Shown one piece after another: positions 45,901 through 56,270 of a stretch of DNA of 64,000 nucleotides. Each line of letters opens with the position of its first letter. Positions within the stretch are counted from its first letter, which is position 1. A program made the translations under genes and the position numbers. This DNA is from an uncultured Tenacibaculum sp. (lineage in GTDB: Bacteria; Bacteroidota; Bacteroidia; Flavobacteriales; Flavobacteriaceae): positions 1-64,000 of the forward strand of contig NZ_CANNBW010000003.1 of NCBI RefSeq assembly GCF_947502995.1, given 5' to 3'. The notes beneath the pieces are model-generated. The model worked only from the letters and a program-made list of their open reading frames with translations, searched no databases and had not been told where the DNA came from.

Positions 45901-47694
45901 ACTGGATATACTATTTCTGGTACGGATAGTGGAAATTATACACTAACACAACCAACTTTATCTGGTGATATTACCGCCAAAGAATTAACTATTACTGGAC
46001 TTACAGGAGACAATAAAGTATTTGATGGAACAACTAACGCAACAGCTACAGGTACTGCAACATTAAATGGTGTAGAAACTGGTGATGATGTATCTCTAGG
46101 CGGAAGTCCAGTATTTACTTTTATTTCTGCAAGTGTTGGAACTGGAATCACAATTAACACCACTGGATACACTATTTCTGGAACTGATAGCGGAAATTAT
46201 ACATTAACACAACCAACTTTATCTGGTGATATCACTAGCGCTGCGATTACATGGACAGGAACTACAAATAACGACTGGAATACTGCTTCTAATTGGAATA
46301 CAAATATGATTCCTGTATCTAGTTCTGATGTAACTATACCAAATGGTATTACTAACTACCCTACTATATCTTCAGCTGTAACTGTAAATTCTATTAATAT
46401 TGCTTCTGGAGCGTCATTAATTGCAAATGCTTCAGTAACTGGTAGTACTACATACACAAGAAACCTACCTACAACAAATTGGTATTTAGTTTCTGCTCCA
46501 GTGTCTGGTGAGACTCAACAAGATATAATCGCTGGTCATACTTTTGCTACTGGATCTGGTTCTAATATTGGTATCGGCGCATTTACAAACAATGGAGTAA
46601 ATCCTTGGGTATATGCTACAAATGCTACTAGTGGACCATTAGTTTCAGGTGCAGGTGTATCTATGAAACTTGCCGCTGCAGGTGATGTAACTATTACAGG
46701 AAACGTAAATACTACTAATGTAAGTTTTCCAATAGCTACTGGTACTAGAAACAATTTCAATTTAATTGGTAACCCTTATACATCTTTTGTAAGCTCTAGT
46801 ACTTTTGCTTCAGCTAATACAGGTTTACTTAGCGAAGAAACTGTTTGGTTATGGGATGGATCTCAATATGTAACTTATAATTCTATGTCTCCAATACAAA
46901 TTGCACCAGCACAAGGTTTCTTTATAGAGGCAAGTGGTTCTGGTAATGTTACATTTTCTACTGCAAACCAAAGTCACCAAGGTAGTGATACTTTCATGAG
47001 ACAAGTTCCAAATGCTACTTTTGAATTATTTATTGATAATGGTACTAATAAAAAATCTACAAAAGTATTTTATGCTGACAATAAAACTAAAGGATTTGAT
47101 AACGGCGCTGACTCTAAAATGTTTGGTGGTATCACTCAAAACTTTGCAGTATTCACAGAGCTATTAGAAAATAATGCAGGAAAAAAATTAGCAATTCAAA
47201 CTTTACCTAATACAAATTTAGACACAATGATTATTCCTGTAGGGTTAATTGCTGAAGCGAATAAAGAAATTACATTTTCTGTAGTTTCGTCTGATTTACC
47301 TACTGGAATTGAAGTATATTTAGAAGATAGAATTAATAATACTTTTGTAAATCTTTCTGAAGGAAGTCACAAAATTAAAACTACTTCTGCCACTAATGGA
47401 ACAGGACAATATTACCTTCATACCACAGCTAAAAGATTAAGTAATGAAGATATTATTAATAACTTTAACAATGTTAGTATTTATAAATCTGCTTCGCAAG
47501 AACTTACTGTTACAGGATTACAAGGTAAAGCTTCAATTAAAGTATTTTCTATCTTAGGAAAAGAAGTAAACAAAACTGTTATTAATTCTAACGGAAATAG
47601 TAAGATTAATTTACCAGTTTTACCTTCAGGTGTTTATGTAGTTAGGATTTCTTCTGATTTAGGTAGACTAACTAAGAAAATAATATTAGAATAA
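42958..47694 (+). CDS. Giant secreted adhesin-like protein with seven YDG repeats and T9SS sorting domain
   Basis: 1578 residues. Signal peptide about 1-28 (SFAQ); an N-terminal beta-rich region to about 485 includes a cadherin-like stretch (DGDADWNGGTLVAQITG). Seven tandem YDG-type repeats of 87 residues follow (about 488-1093). From about 1098 (WTGTTNNDWNTASNWN) it shares a 480-residue C-terminal module with the second adhesin. It ends in a type IX secretion sorting domain (SIYKSASQELTVTGLQGKAS ... LPSGVYVVRISSDLGRLTKKI). The protein should be exported by Sec, crossed over the outer membrane by T9SS and fixed to the surface or released. A 55-codon gene follows 24 nt after the stop. Confidence 0.85.
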   Translation: MKQLYFKCITKLLFCFTLLFNFQESFAQTPSPGTMEFGSSLVVLANSTNPSANASVNTLLNNFDVSGVSSNDRFIAFANSGNEGGTDAIGSPTDHVLTWTGNISGSFSSGTMSSTDGTEFGITAMEFAYAISTGGAPTIIAFTFEGKKDGNTVGTIVLSTPPHNTEINIDFTSPTTGSFADIDEIVITPAAPISGGFSVDEMVIITPVSNTDPTIVIDNTTLNYTEGNAATQIDAIGTVNDADGDADWNGGTLVAQITGNAEATDEISISDTDGDGTAITVSGTNILANGLDIGDLSVSGGIATNNTTLTITFDSNATNANVQEVLQSLRYRSTSTTPGTSIRTITITANDANAGTANDTRTVSVSTVPNTTSVNVPFNGTYIASQNLDFTINFDENIIVNTTGGTPQLAITIGSTTRQATYQGGSGTTTLAFRYTVQAGDVDSDGISVGTLSANGGTLQNGSGTDADLTLNSIGVTTGVLVSAPITLTITGLTGDDKVYDDTTAASAFGTATLSGVVGGDDVSLGGSPVFTFASANVGTGITINTTGYTISGTDSGKYILTQPTLSGDITAKELTITGLTGDDKVYDDTTAASAFGTATLVGVESGDDVSLGGSPVFTFASANVGTGITINTTGYTISGTDSGNYTLTQPTLSGDITTKELTITGLTGDDKVYDDTTAASAFGTATLVGVESGDDVSLGGSPVFTFASANVGTGITINTTGYTISGTDSGNYTLTQPTLSGDITAKELTITGLTGDDKVYDDTTAASAFGTATLVGVESGDDVSLGGSPVFTFASANVGTGITINTTGYTISGTDSGNYTLTQPTLSGDITAKELTITGLTGDDKVYDDTTAASAFGTATLVGVESGDDVSLGGSPVFTFASANVGTGITINTTGYTISGTDSGNYTLTQPTLSGDITAKELTITGLTGSDKEYDDTTAASASGTATLNGVETGDDVSLGGSPVFTFASANVGTGITINTTGYTISGTDSGNYTLTQPTLSGDITAKELTITGLTGDNKVFDGTTNATATGTATLNGVETGDDVSLGGSPVFTFISASVGTGITINTTGYTISGTDSGNYTLTQPTLSGDITSAAITWTGTTNNDWNTASNWNTNMIPVSSSDVTIPNGITNYPTISSAVTVNSINIASGASLIANASVTGSTTYTRNLPTTNWYLVSAPVSGETQQDIIAGHTFATGSGSNIGIGAFTNNGVNPWVYATNATSGPLVSGAGVSMKLAAAGDVTITGNVNTTNVSFPIATGTRNNFNLIGNPYTSFVSSSTFASANTGLLSEETVWLWDGSQYVTYNSMSPIQIAPAQGFFIEASGSGNVTFSTANQSHQGSDTFMRQVPNATFELFIDNGTNKKSTKVFYADNKTKGFDNGADSKMFGGITQNFAVFTELLENNAGKKLAIQTLPNTNLDTMIIPVGLIAEANKEITFSVVSSDLPTGIEVYLEDRINNTFVNLSEGSHKIKTTSATNGTGQYYLHTTAKRLSNEDIINNFNNVSIYKSASQELTVTGLQGKASIKVFSILGKEVNKTVINSNGNSKINLPVLPSGVYVVRISSDLGRLTKKIILE
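44419..46236 (+). repeat. Seven tandem 261-bp YDG repeats within the adhesin gene
   Basis: Unit starts fall at about 44419, 44680, 44941, 45202, 45463, 45724 and 45985, a strict 261-bp (87-codon) period. Copies 2-5 are identical in protein apart from one Thr/Ala; copies 3 and 4 differ at about three bases, all synonymous. The outer copies 1, 6 and 7 are more diverged, as expected if unequal exchange keeps the middle uniform. Confidence 0.95.
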
Positions 47695-47718
47695 TTTAAT
47701 CCTCTAAACGAAGTAATC

Positions 47719-47886
47719 ATGACTAACAATAAAGAAAATAAGCAAGAGATCACTCGAAAAGAGGCTCTTAAAAAAATAGGAAATTATGGTAAGTATACTG
47801 CTTTAACAGCATTAGGAACTTATTTAATTTTAAATCCTAAAAAAGCACAGGCTGCTTCTCCTGAAGACCCAGGAACTGGATTTTAA
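47719..47886 (+). CDS. Micro-gene A: Tat-like signal plus 10-residue predicted peptide
   Basis: 55 codons. The n-region has TRKEALK, close to the Tat motif (S/T)RRxFLK with Lys for the second Arg. A weakly hydrophobic stretch (YTALTALGTYLIL) follows, then NPKK, with basic residues before the cleavage site as in Tat signals that avoid Sec, then AQA|A as a signal peptidase I site. The mature part would be only ASPEDPGTGF. The copy at 50904 differs only at five synonymous positions, which shows the frame is translated and selected. It starts 24 nt after the adhesin stop and shares its terminator. I do not recognise an assigned function. Confidence 0.8.
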   Translation: MTNNKENKQEITRKEALKKIGNYGKYTALTALGTYLILNPKKAQAASPEDPGTGF

Positions 47887-47904
47887 AATAAAATTATTAC
47901 AAAC

Positions 47905-47934
47905 AAAAACCTCAAGATAAATCTTGAGGTTTTT
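47905..47934 (+). terminator. Terminator of adhesin module A
   Basis: AAAAACCTCAAGAT and ATCTTGAGGTTTTT form a perfect 14-bp stem. The same stem closes module B. Confidence 0.9.
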
Positions 47935-48041
47935 CATTTTCATTATTAACAAATTGTTAACATTTCAACAAAAACATAATTAAAGTCACACTAAGCTCTC
48001 ATTTTTAGTAATTTGCTCTCTCTTAAAATAAATAAACTAAA

Positions 48042-50879
48042 ATGAGAAAAAATTACTTTTTTATTTATCTAATACTTTTTATTACACCACTGATATCTAA
48101 TAGTCAGACTACGGTAAAGTTCCAAAGTTTCGAAAGTGGATCTGATGACTGGAATTACACAATAACCCCTGCTACTTACAATATTTCCGGTGATGTATGG
48201 GCTTTAGTATCTTCTTTAGGAGGATCAGTAAACGGACCACAAGATGGCAGCACATTTTGGGGAATGAGAGATTTAGATAATGCTAATGGTGGAGGTAGTT
48301 TTAATCACACCATAGCATTTGACAATGTAGACATATCATCTTCTACTGGAGTTAACATCTCTTTTTATTACATTACAGACGGCTTTGATTCAACAGACAA
48401 TATTAGTGTTGAAATTTTCCATGATGATGTTTCTCAAGGAGTAACAGATTTAAATAAAAATACTGACGCTTGGACTGAGTTTACAGCCTCTGTACCTGAT
48501 ACTGTTAATAATGTTAGAGTAACAATTATTGCCAGTCAAAATGGAGGAACTGATTATGCAGGAGTAGATAATTTTAGAATCACTGAAGCCTCAACTAATC
48601 CTTCAGTCTCTTTCGATAACAGTACTAGTAATATTAACGAAACTAACAGTACTGTAAACACGTTAATCCCAGTTACGTTTACCAACTACTCTTCAGATGT
48701 TACTGTTGGAATTACGGTTGACCCTTCTAGTAGTGCTCAAGCTGGTGATTATACACTTAACACAAATTCTTTATCATTTACTGGAAACGGAACTCAAAAT
48801 ATTTCCTTAGACATAAATAATGATGTAGATTTTATCAACGAAACAGTAATATTAAACTTAACTGTTAGTAGTGGTTCTGCAGACATTATAACATCTCAAC
48901 ATACTGTAACTATAAATGATGATGACATACCTTTAGTGATAAACGAAATACACGCAGATCCTGATGCTACAAATGGTGATGCAAATGGTGATGGAACTGT
49001 AAATACTTCTCAAGATGAGTTTATTGAAATTTATAATATTTCCGGTAGTGACTTAGATATTTCTGGGTGGGTTGTCGCAGACGCAGTTAATGATAGACAT
49101 ACTTTCCCATCTAATACTATAATACCGGCTAATGAATCTATTGTTGTATTTGGAGGAGGAACACCAGTAACAGTACCAGGTTTAGTTCAAACTTCAAGCA
49201 GTAGTACACTAGGGTTAAACAATGGAGGGGATTCAATAATAATTAAAAATGATACTGGAATTACAATAATTTCCGAATCTTATGGCAGTGAAGGTGGAAA
49301 TAATCAATCAATTGCTAGAAATGATGATTTAACTGGAACATTCGAACAACATTCAACTATTGTAAGCAATGCTGTATTATTTTCTCCAGGTAGAGACAAT
49401 ACAGATAATACTCCTTTTTCTTCTTCTATTAAGTGGACAGGAGCGACAAACAACGATTGGAATACGACTACGAATTGGTTAGGAGGAGTTGTTCCTTCTG
49501 GTAGCTCAGATGTTGTTATACCTGCAGGGTTAACTAATTATCCTACTGCATCTAGTTTTATATTCGTAAATAGCATCACTTTTGAGTCTGGAACATCTTT
49601 AATATTCGGTACTTTTGTTAATGGACAAATTACATACAACAGAAATGTAACTTCAAATTGGCACTTGGTAGCTTCTCCAATTAACGGAGAAAGCATCGAT
49701 AATTTAATCACTAATAATAACTTTGCTACTGGAAGTAGTACTAATATCGGTATTGGTTTATATGATAATGATAATGCTACTACACCATGGCAATATCAAA
49801 ATAGTTCTTCAACTAGTGCCTTAACAAGTGGAACTGGTATTTCAGTAAAATTAAATACTTCATCTATAGTTTTTAAAGGAAATATGTATACTGGTTCAGA
49901 TGCAATACCTGTTACAACTGGTAGTCGAACTGATTTTAACTTAATCGGAAACAGATATACAGCTTATTTAGATTCTGATGCTTTTTTAACTAACATATCG
50001 AATGTTCCTGCATTAGCAGAGCAAACTATTTGGTTATGGGATGGAACACAATATGTAACAAAAAACCTGGCAGAGTCTATAAAAATTGCTCCAACTCAAG
50101 GATTTTTTATTAGAGCAGCAATTGATACCAATGTAGCTTTAAATCCAGCTATGCTTTCTCATAACTCAACTGATACTTTTTTACGTCAAACACCAAAATC
50201 TTCTTTTGAATTATTTGTAAATAATGGTGAAACTGAAGGTTCAACTAAAATATTTTACATAGACGGAAAAACTAAAGGTTTTGATAACGGTTATGACTCT
50301 AGAATATTTGAAGGTGTAAATCAAAAATTTGCAGTATTCACAGAATTACTAAATAATAATGATGGAAGAAAGCTTGCTATTCAAACTTTACCAAATAACA
50401 ATCATGAAACAATGATTATTCCTGTAGGTTTAACTGCTGAAGCTGGACAAGAAATTACATTCTCAATCAAAGAAAACAATTTACTTTCTGGTATAAATAT
50501 TTATTTGGAAGATAGAGTAAACAATACTTTTGTAAATCTTTCGAAAAACAATCACAAAGTAACTTTAAAAGAAGCATCTAACGGTACTGGACAATATTAT
50601 ATTCATGCTACTTCTTCTAGGCTAAGTAATGAAGAAATTATAAATAATTTCAACAATGTTAGTATTTATAAATCTGCTTCACAAGAACTTACTGTTACAG
50701 GATTACAAGGTAAAGCCTCAATTAAAGTATTTTCTATCTTAGGAAAAGAAGTTAACAATACTGTTATTAATTCAAACGGGAATAGTAAGATTAATTTACC
50801 AAACTTATCTTCAGGCGTTTATATCGTTAGACTTTCTTCTGATTTAGGTAAACTAACTAAGAAAATAATAGTAGAATAA
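48042..50879 (+). CDS. Secreted protein with Calx-beta, lamin-tail and T9SS sorting domains
   Basis: 945 residues. Signal peptide about 1-21; a galactose-binding/MAM-like domain at about 25-180 (FQSFESGSDDWNY); a Calx-beta domain at about 185-292; a lamin-tail (LTD) domain at about 297-455 (PLVINEIHADPDATNGDANG, FIEIYNISG, LDISGWVV). From about 464 (WTGATNNDWN) to the end it has the same C-terminal module as the first adhesin, ending in a T9SS sorting domain with LTKKIIVE. The N-terminal halves of the two proteins are unrelated. The LTD domain may contain a metal site from its Asp-rich loop. Probably a surface adhesin or matrix protein. Confidence 0.85.
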   Translation: MRKNYFFIYLILFITPLISNSQTTVKFQSFESGSDDWNYTITPATYNISGDVWALVSSLGGSVNGPQDGSTFWGMRDLDNANGGGSFNHTIAFDNVDISSSTGVNISFYYITDGFDSTDNISVEIFHDDVSQGVTDLNKNTDAWTEFTASVPDTVNNVRVTIIASQNGGTDYAGVDNFRITEASTNPSVSFDNSTSNINETNSTVNTLIPVTFTNYSSDVTVGITVDPSSSAQAGDYTLNTNSLSFTGNGTQNISLDINNDVDFINETVILNLTVSSGSADIITSQHTVTINDDDIPLVINEIHADPDATNGDANGDGTVNTSQDEFIEIYNISGSDLDISGWVVADAVNDRHTFPSNTIIPANESIVVFGGGTPVTVPGLVQTSSSSTLGLNNGGDSIIIKNDTGITIISESYGSEGGNNQSIARNDDLTGTFEQHSTIVSNAVLFSPGRDNTDNTPFSSSIKWTGATNNDWNTTTNWLGGVVPSGSSDVVIPAGLTNYPTASSFIFVNSITFESGTSLIFGTFVNGQITYNRNVTSNWHLVASPINGESIDNLITNNNFATGSSTNIGIGLYDNDNATTPWQYQNSSSTSALTSGTGISVKLNTSSIVFKGNMYTGSDAIPVTTGSRTDFNLIGNRYTAYLDSDAFLTNISNVPALAEQTIWLWDGTQYVTKNLAESIKIAPTQGFFIRAAIDTNVALNPAMLSHNSTDTFLRQTPKSSFELFVNNGETEGSTKIFYIDGKTKGFDNGYDSRIFEGVNQKFAVFTELLNNNDGRKLAIQTLPNNNHETMIIPVGLTAEAGQEITFSIKENNLLSGINIYLEDRVNNTFVNLSKNNHKVTLKEASNGTGQYYIHATSSRLSNEEIINNFNNVSIYKSASQELTVTGLQGKASIKVFSILGKEVNNTVINSNGNSKINLPNLSSGVYIVRLSSDLGKLTKKIIVE

Positions 50880-51120
50880 TTTAATCCTCTAAACGAAGTA
50901 ATCATGACTAACAACAAAGAAAATAAGCAAGAGATCACTCGAAAAGAGGCTCTTAAAAAAATAGGAAATTATGGTAAGTACACTGCTTTAACAGCATTAG
51001 GAACTTATTTAATTTTAAATCCGAAAAAAGCGCAAGCTGCTTCTCCTGAAGACCCAGGAACTGGATTTTAAAATAAAATTATTGCCAATAAAAAACCTCA
51101 AGATAAATCTTGAGGTTTTT
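50652..51120 (+). repeat. Direct repeat, copy B
   Basis: Second copy of the 3' module found at 47467-47934, 3185 bp away, ending in the same terminator stem. Confidence 0.9.
50904..51071 (+). CDS. Micro-gene B: Tat-like signal plus 10-residue predicted peptide
   Basis: 55 codons, same protein as micro-gene A residue for residue. The five base differences are AAT/AAC, TAT/TAC, CCT/CCG, GCA/GCG and CAG/CAA, all silent. It starts 24 nt after the stop of the second adhesin, with a spacer identical to that of module A. Predicted export by the Tat or Sec pathway with cleavage after AQA. Possible roles, all inference: a partner or maturation factor of the adhesin, a surface cofactor, or a signal peptide. 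Confidence 0.8.
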   Translation: MTNNKENKQEITRKEALKKIGNYGKYTALTALGTYLILNPKKAQAASPEDPGTGF

Positions 51121-51123
51121 TTT
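51091..51123. terminator. Terminator of adhesin module B and of gyrB
   Basis: AAAAACCTCAAGAT / ATCTTGAGGTTTTT with T-runs on both strands. It lies 23 nt behind the gyrB stop, so it can serve both convergent transcripts. Confidence 0.85.
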
Positions 51124-51145
51124 GAACTTAGTATTAAATAATTGA

Positions 51146-53092
<1,947 letters not shown>

Positions 53093-53197
53093 TTATTTTA
53101 TTACTTAATTTTACATTTAGGGACAAAAAAAGACTTAATTAATGTTTAAAATTCAATTAATTATAATGTCTTATTCATAAAAGAGGTCCCCCGACGA

Positions 53198-53220
53198 TAT
53201 CGTTATAATTTCAAACGATA
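53198..53220. promoter_or_regulatory. Inverted repeat at the gyrB transcription start
   Basis: TATCGTT, 9 nt, AACGATA. It starts 5 nt downstream of the predicted gyrB -7 box (53226-53233), the position of a typical operator. Confidence 0.4.
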
Positions 53221-53225
53221 GCTTA

Positions 53226-53233
53226 CAAATTTA
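53226..53233 (-). promoter_or_regulatory. gyrB promoter -7 box
   Basis: Minus-strand TAAATTTG, a full TAnnTTTG match; no well-spaced TTG is present. Confidence 0.45.
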
Positions 53234-53449
53234 CATTTTTTTAACCTCAAAATAAAGTTTTTAAGAAGTTTTATCGTTAAGTTATCAACATTAAAGACAA
53301 AAAGAAAAAATAGCTTAAATCAACTAAAAACACCCTTAAATTGAATTTAAACATTAAGAAAAGTCTTATCCTGAAAGAAGAAAAAGAAAAAACTCTTAAA
53401 GGTCTTTATTTAAATTTAATTGATGGTAATATTTTTAATCTAATCGTTT

Positions 53450-56266
53450 TTATATTTCTGTTTTTACTCTTTTAATAAGTATCCCAGGTTTTATACCAAA
53501 TCTATTCGTAAATACTTTATTAAAATAAGATCGACTATTTAGACCGACTGCAAATATTACTTCGTTTATAGATTGATAGACATTATTTAAAATTAAATCG
53601 TAAGCCTTTAGTAATCGAATTTCTAAAATTAATTTTACTGGAGATAATCCTGATTTCGCTTTAATAATTTGCGTGAACTGTTTGTGACTATATCCGCAAA
53701 GTTTTGCTAATTTATTCACGCTAAAATCTTTGTCATTAATATGTTCTAAGACAATAGCATTTACTCTTTTCATTAAATCTGCATAAACTCCATTATAAGT
53801 TAATGATGTATTTTTTATGTTTTGCAATTGCTTTTGGTATACTTCTTTTTCAATCAAATAATTTATACGTGTAAGTAACTCTGTATCTTTAAAAGGCTTA
53901 ATTAAGTAATCATTAATTCCAAGTTCTGTATATTTCTTATCATCATAATCTTTACTTGAAGTAGTCATAATTACAAATGGAGTTTCTTGATGTAATTTTT
54001 GTTTGTTTAATTCTTCTTTCAATTTATATCCATTCATTACCGGCATTCTTAGATCTGATAAGATTAAATCAAACGCTCTTTCTTTCAATTTTATAAATGC
54101 TTGTTTTCCATCAAAAGCAAATGAACAATTAAATGACGGAGATAAAAGTTCATTGATGTAATTTATAATTTCTATGTTATCATCTACGATCAAAATACTT
54201 GGCATATCTTCAGGATCTTCGACATCTATTTCTGTTTGTGCTGTTATGTTTTTAAATTTAAAACTTTCATCATCTGTAAACATTAAATAATCATCTAATT
54301 CCATTGGTAGAATGACTTTAAAAACACTTCCTTTTCCTTTTTCACTACTTAAAGTAATTGTTCCTCTTAATTTATTTATTAACTCATAAACTAAAGATAA
54401 ACCTATACCAAATCCACCATAAATTTGATTTTGCTTAGATTGATAAAACCTATCGAAAATTAATTTTTGTTCTTCTTTATCAATACCTATTCCCTGATCT
54501 TTAACTGTAATAATTAATTGATTTGAAAATAATTCAGCAATAAAATGAATAGATTTTTTGGGCGCAGTATATTTTATGGCATTGGAAACTAAATTGTTTA
54601 TGATTTTCTTTAAACTATCATAATCGTAAACAATATTTTGAGAGTTACTAATATTAGATTTATAGAATAGCGCTATATTTTTAATCTCTGCTACACTTTG
54701 AAAAGAACTTACAGATTCTTCTATAAACTTCCCCATTTCTAATGAATTCGTTTTACTCATTACATGTTCCTTTTCTAACTTAGATAGCGTTAAAAAATTT
54801 GTAAGTGAGTTTGCTATATTCTCTGTACTTCTTTTCGCTAGGTTAGTGTATTTTAAAACTTTAGAATAATCTAAAGGATTATTCCCAATCAATCTTAAAT
54901 ACCCTATTATAATTGTAACTGGCGTACTTATTTCATGTGATAAATTTTCTATGAAACGATTTTTAAAATCTGTTACAGCTTTAATTTTTTCATACTCATA
55001 AAACAACTGTATTCTTTCTTTTCTTCTCTTAAAATGAAAAACAAAATATAAAATTACTAAAACTGAAAAAGTAATTAAGAAGGTATAAAAAATATAAAAT
55101 TTTCTCTTTTCTAAAAGAAACTTATCCTTCATCTTGTTTCGTTCTTGAAGCTCGAGAATTTTATCATCATAATGCAGTTTAAAGTTCAAAATTGAAGCTT
55201 GTGCATTGATATTATAATTTTTTAACGCATTTCGTATTAAAGAATATTCTTCATAAGCCTTTAACGCTTTTTCATGATTTCCCAATTCTTTATGAGACAT
55301 ATATGCTACTTTATGAGCTTTAATTTTGGTAAAGTCTTCTACTCTATTTAAAAACTCACTTTGCTTAACAGAATCGACATACAACAAAGATTTTTCATAT
55401 TCTTTTGCCTTAAAAGCCAACATTGCTAAACCGATATGTTTTTTTACATTATCACAAATCAAAGCTAACCTAGGAGTTTCGTAAGCTTTCTTTATATATT
55501 TCTTAGCCGAATCTTGCTCATTTAATCTCGTGTATCTTCTAAGCAGTTCTTTATAGTAATGTTTTAAAACAAAAGGATCTCGTAACAAACTTCTATCTAT
55601 TTTATTCAAAATTGATACAGCTACTCTATTTTTTCCTTTTGAAGCTATAAACGAAGCATGGTTTATTAAAATTCTCTGATCATAATAACTATCTTTTGAT
55701 TTATATAGGTATTCAGACATTAAAACAGAGTCTATTTCTTTAGATAAGTCGACACTATTTATTTTTTTATAAAACATAGCTAATTTCACATAGCTATCAA
55801 TCTGACTTTCTAAATCATTATTCTTTTTAAAATAATCCACAGCTTCATAAAAACTATTTAGCGCTTTATAATATCTTCTTTGCTCTGTATGAATTTTAGC
55901 TAAATTCATTTTAGCTTTTCCTAACAGCCTAAAATTTTTAGTTTCTAATTGTATTAAGTCATCGTAATAAATAACCGAATCGTAATTATGATTAAAAGCA
56001 TGATACTTTATAAGACTTAAATATGAGTTTGATTTTACCTCTTTTACTAAATTAGGATTTACTACTTGTTCGTCTAATTCTTTTAATAACTGATGGGCTC
56101 TATCAAAATTAGTTTGCAAACTAACTTTATTTTCTTCGCTCAGCATTTTTTTACATAAAGATCTAATAAGAACAGTATCGTTAATTGTAGTTTCGGGCTC
56201 TTGTTGTAATTGTAGTACAGGATTACTTATTTTAAAAAATACGAGTAAGAACAGTGGGTTAAACAT
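53450..56266 (-). CDS. Hybrid two-component regulator: TPR, histidine kinase, receiver and AraC domain
   Basis: 938 residues. Residues 30-370 are helical TPR-like repeats; a transmembrane helix spans 390-411. The HisKA domain has NLSHEISTPV with His444, and the HATPase region has NLVSNAIKYT (558-567) and DQGIGID (590-596). A receiver domain at about 690-805 has Asp738 in LILSDLRMP and Lys790, and an HTH_18 AraC domain covers 835-930. Such fused regulators control polysaccharide or envelope genes in Bacteroidota; unlike classical SusR-type proteins with a YWTD propeller sensor, this one has a TPR input. No target operon is adjacent. Its -7-like box ends 4 nt before the ATG. Confidence 0.9.
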   Translation of the reverse strand: MFNPLFLLVFFKISNPVLQLQQEPETTINDTVLIRSLCKKMLSEENKVSLQTNFDRAHQLLKELDEQVVNPNLVKEVKSNSYLSLIKYHAFNHNYDSVIYYDDLIQLETKNFRLLGKAKMNLAKIHTEQRRYYKALNSFYEAVDYFKKNNDLESQIDSYVKLAMFYKKINSVDLSKEIDSVLMSEYLYKSKDSYYDQRILINHASFIASKGKNRVAVSILNKIDRSLLRDPFVLKHYYKELLRRYTRLNEQDSAKKYIKKAYETPRLALICDNVKKHIGLAMLAFKAKEYEKSLLYVDSVKQSEFLNRVEDFTKIKAHKVAYMSHKELGNHEKALKAYEEYSLIRNALKNYNINAQASILNFKLHYDDKILELQERNKMKDKFLLEKRKFYIFYTFLITFSVLVILYFVFHFKRRKERIQLFYEYEKIKAVTDFKNRFIENLSHEISTPVTIIIGYLRLIGNNPLDYSKVLKYTNLAKRSTENIANSLTNFLTLSKLEKEHVMSKTNSLEMGKFIEESVSSFQSVAEIKNIALFYKSNISNSQNIVYDYDSLKKIINNLVSNAIKYTAPKKSIHFIAELFSNQLIITVKDQGIGIDKEEQKLIFDRFYQSKQNQIYGGFGIGLSLVYELINKLRGTITLSSEKGKGSVFKVILPMELDDYLMFTDDESFKFKNITAQTEIDVEDPEDMPSILIVDDNIEIINYINELLSPSFNCSFAFDGKQAFIKLKERAFDLILSDLRMPVMNGYKLKEELNKQKLHQETPFVIMTTSSKDYDDKKYTELGINDYLIKPFKDTELLTRINYLIEKEVYQKQLQNIKNTSLTYNGVYADLMKRVNAIVLEHINDKDFSVNKLAKLCGYSHKQFTQIIKAKSGLSPVKLILEIRLLKAYDLILNNVYQSINEVIFAVGLNSRSYFNKVFTNRFGIKPGILIKRVKTEI

Positions 56267-56270
56267 GGCG

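Larger units (their letters stand above)
47467..47934 (+). repeat. Direct repeat, copy A: sorting-domain end, micro-gene and terminator
   Basis: About 468 bp that recurs at 50652-51120. The sorting-domain part is about 93 percent identical, the 24-nt spacer is identical, the micro-gene differs at 5 of 168 bases, and the 14-bp terminator stem is identical. Confidence 0.9.

Noticed and set aside
44223-46172. A series of open reading frames on the minus strand through the YDG repeats
   Set aside because: They recur every 261 bp because the repeat recurs; they are shadows of the plus-strand coding sequence and have no promoter or start signal of their own.
44419-46236. Tandem direct repeats as a possible CRISPR array
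   Set aside because: The unit is 261 bp without spacers, in frame, and codes for a protein domain.
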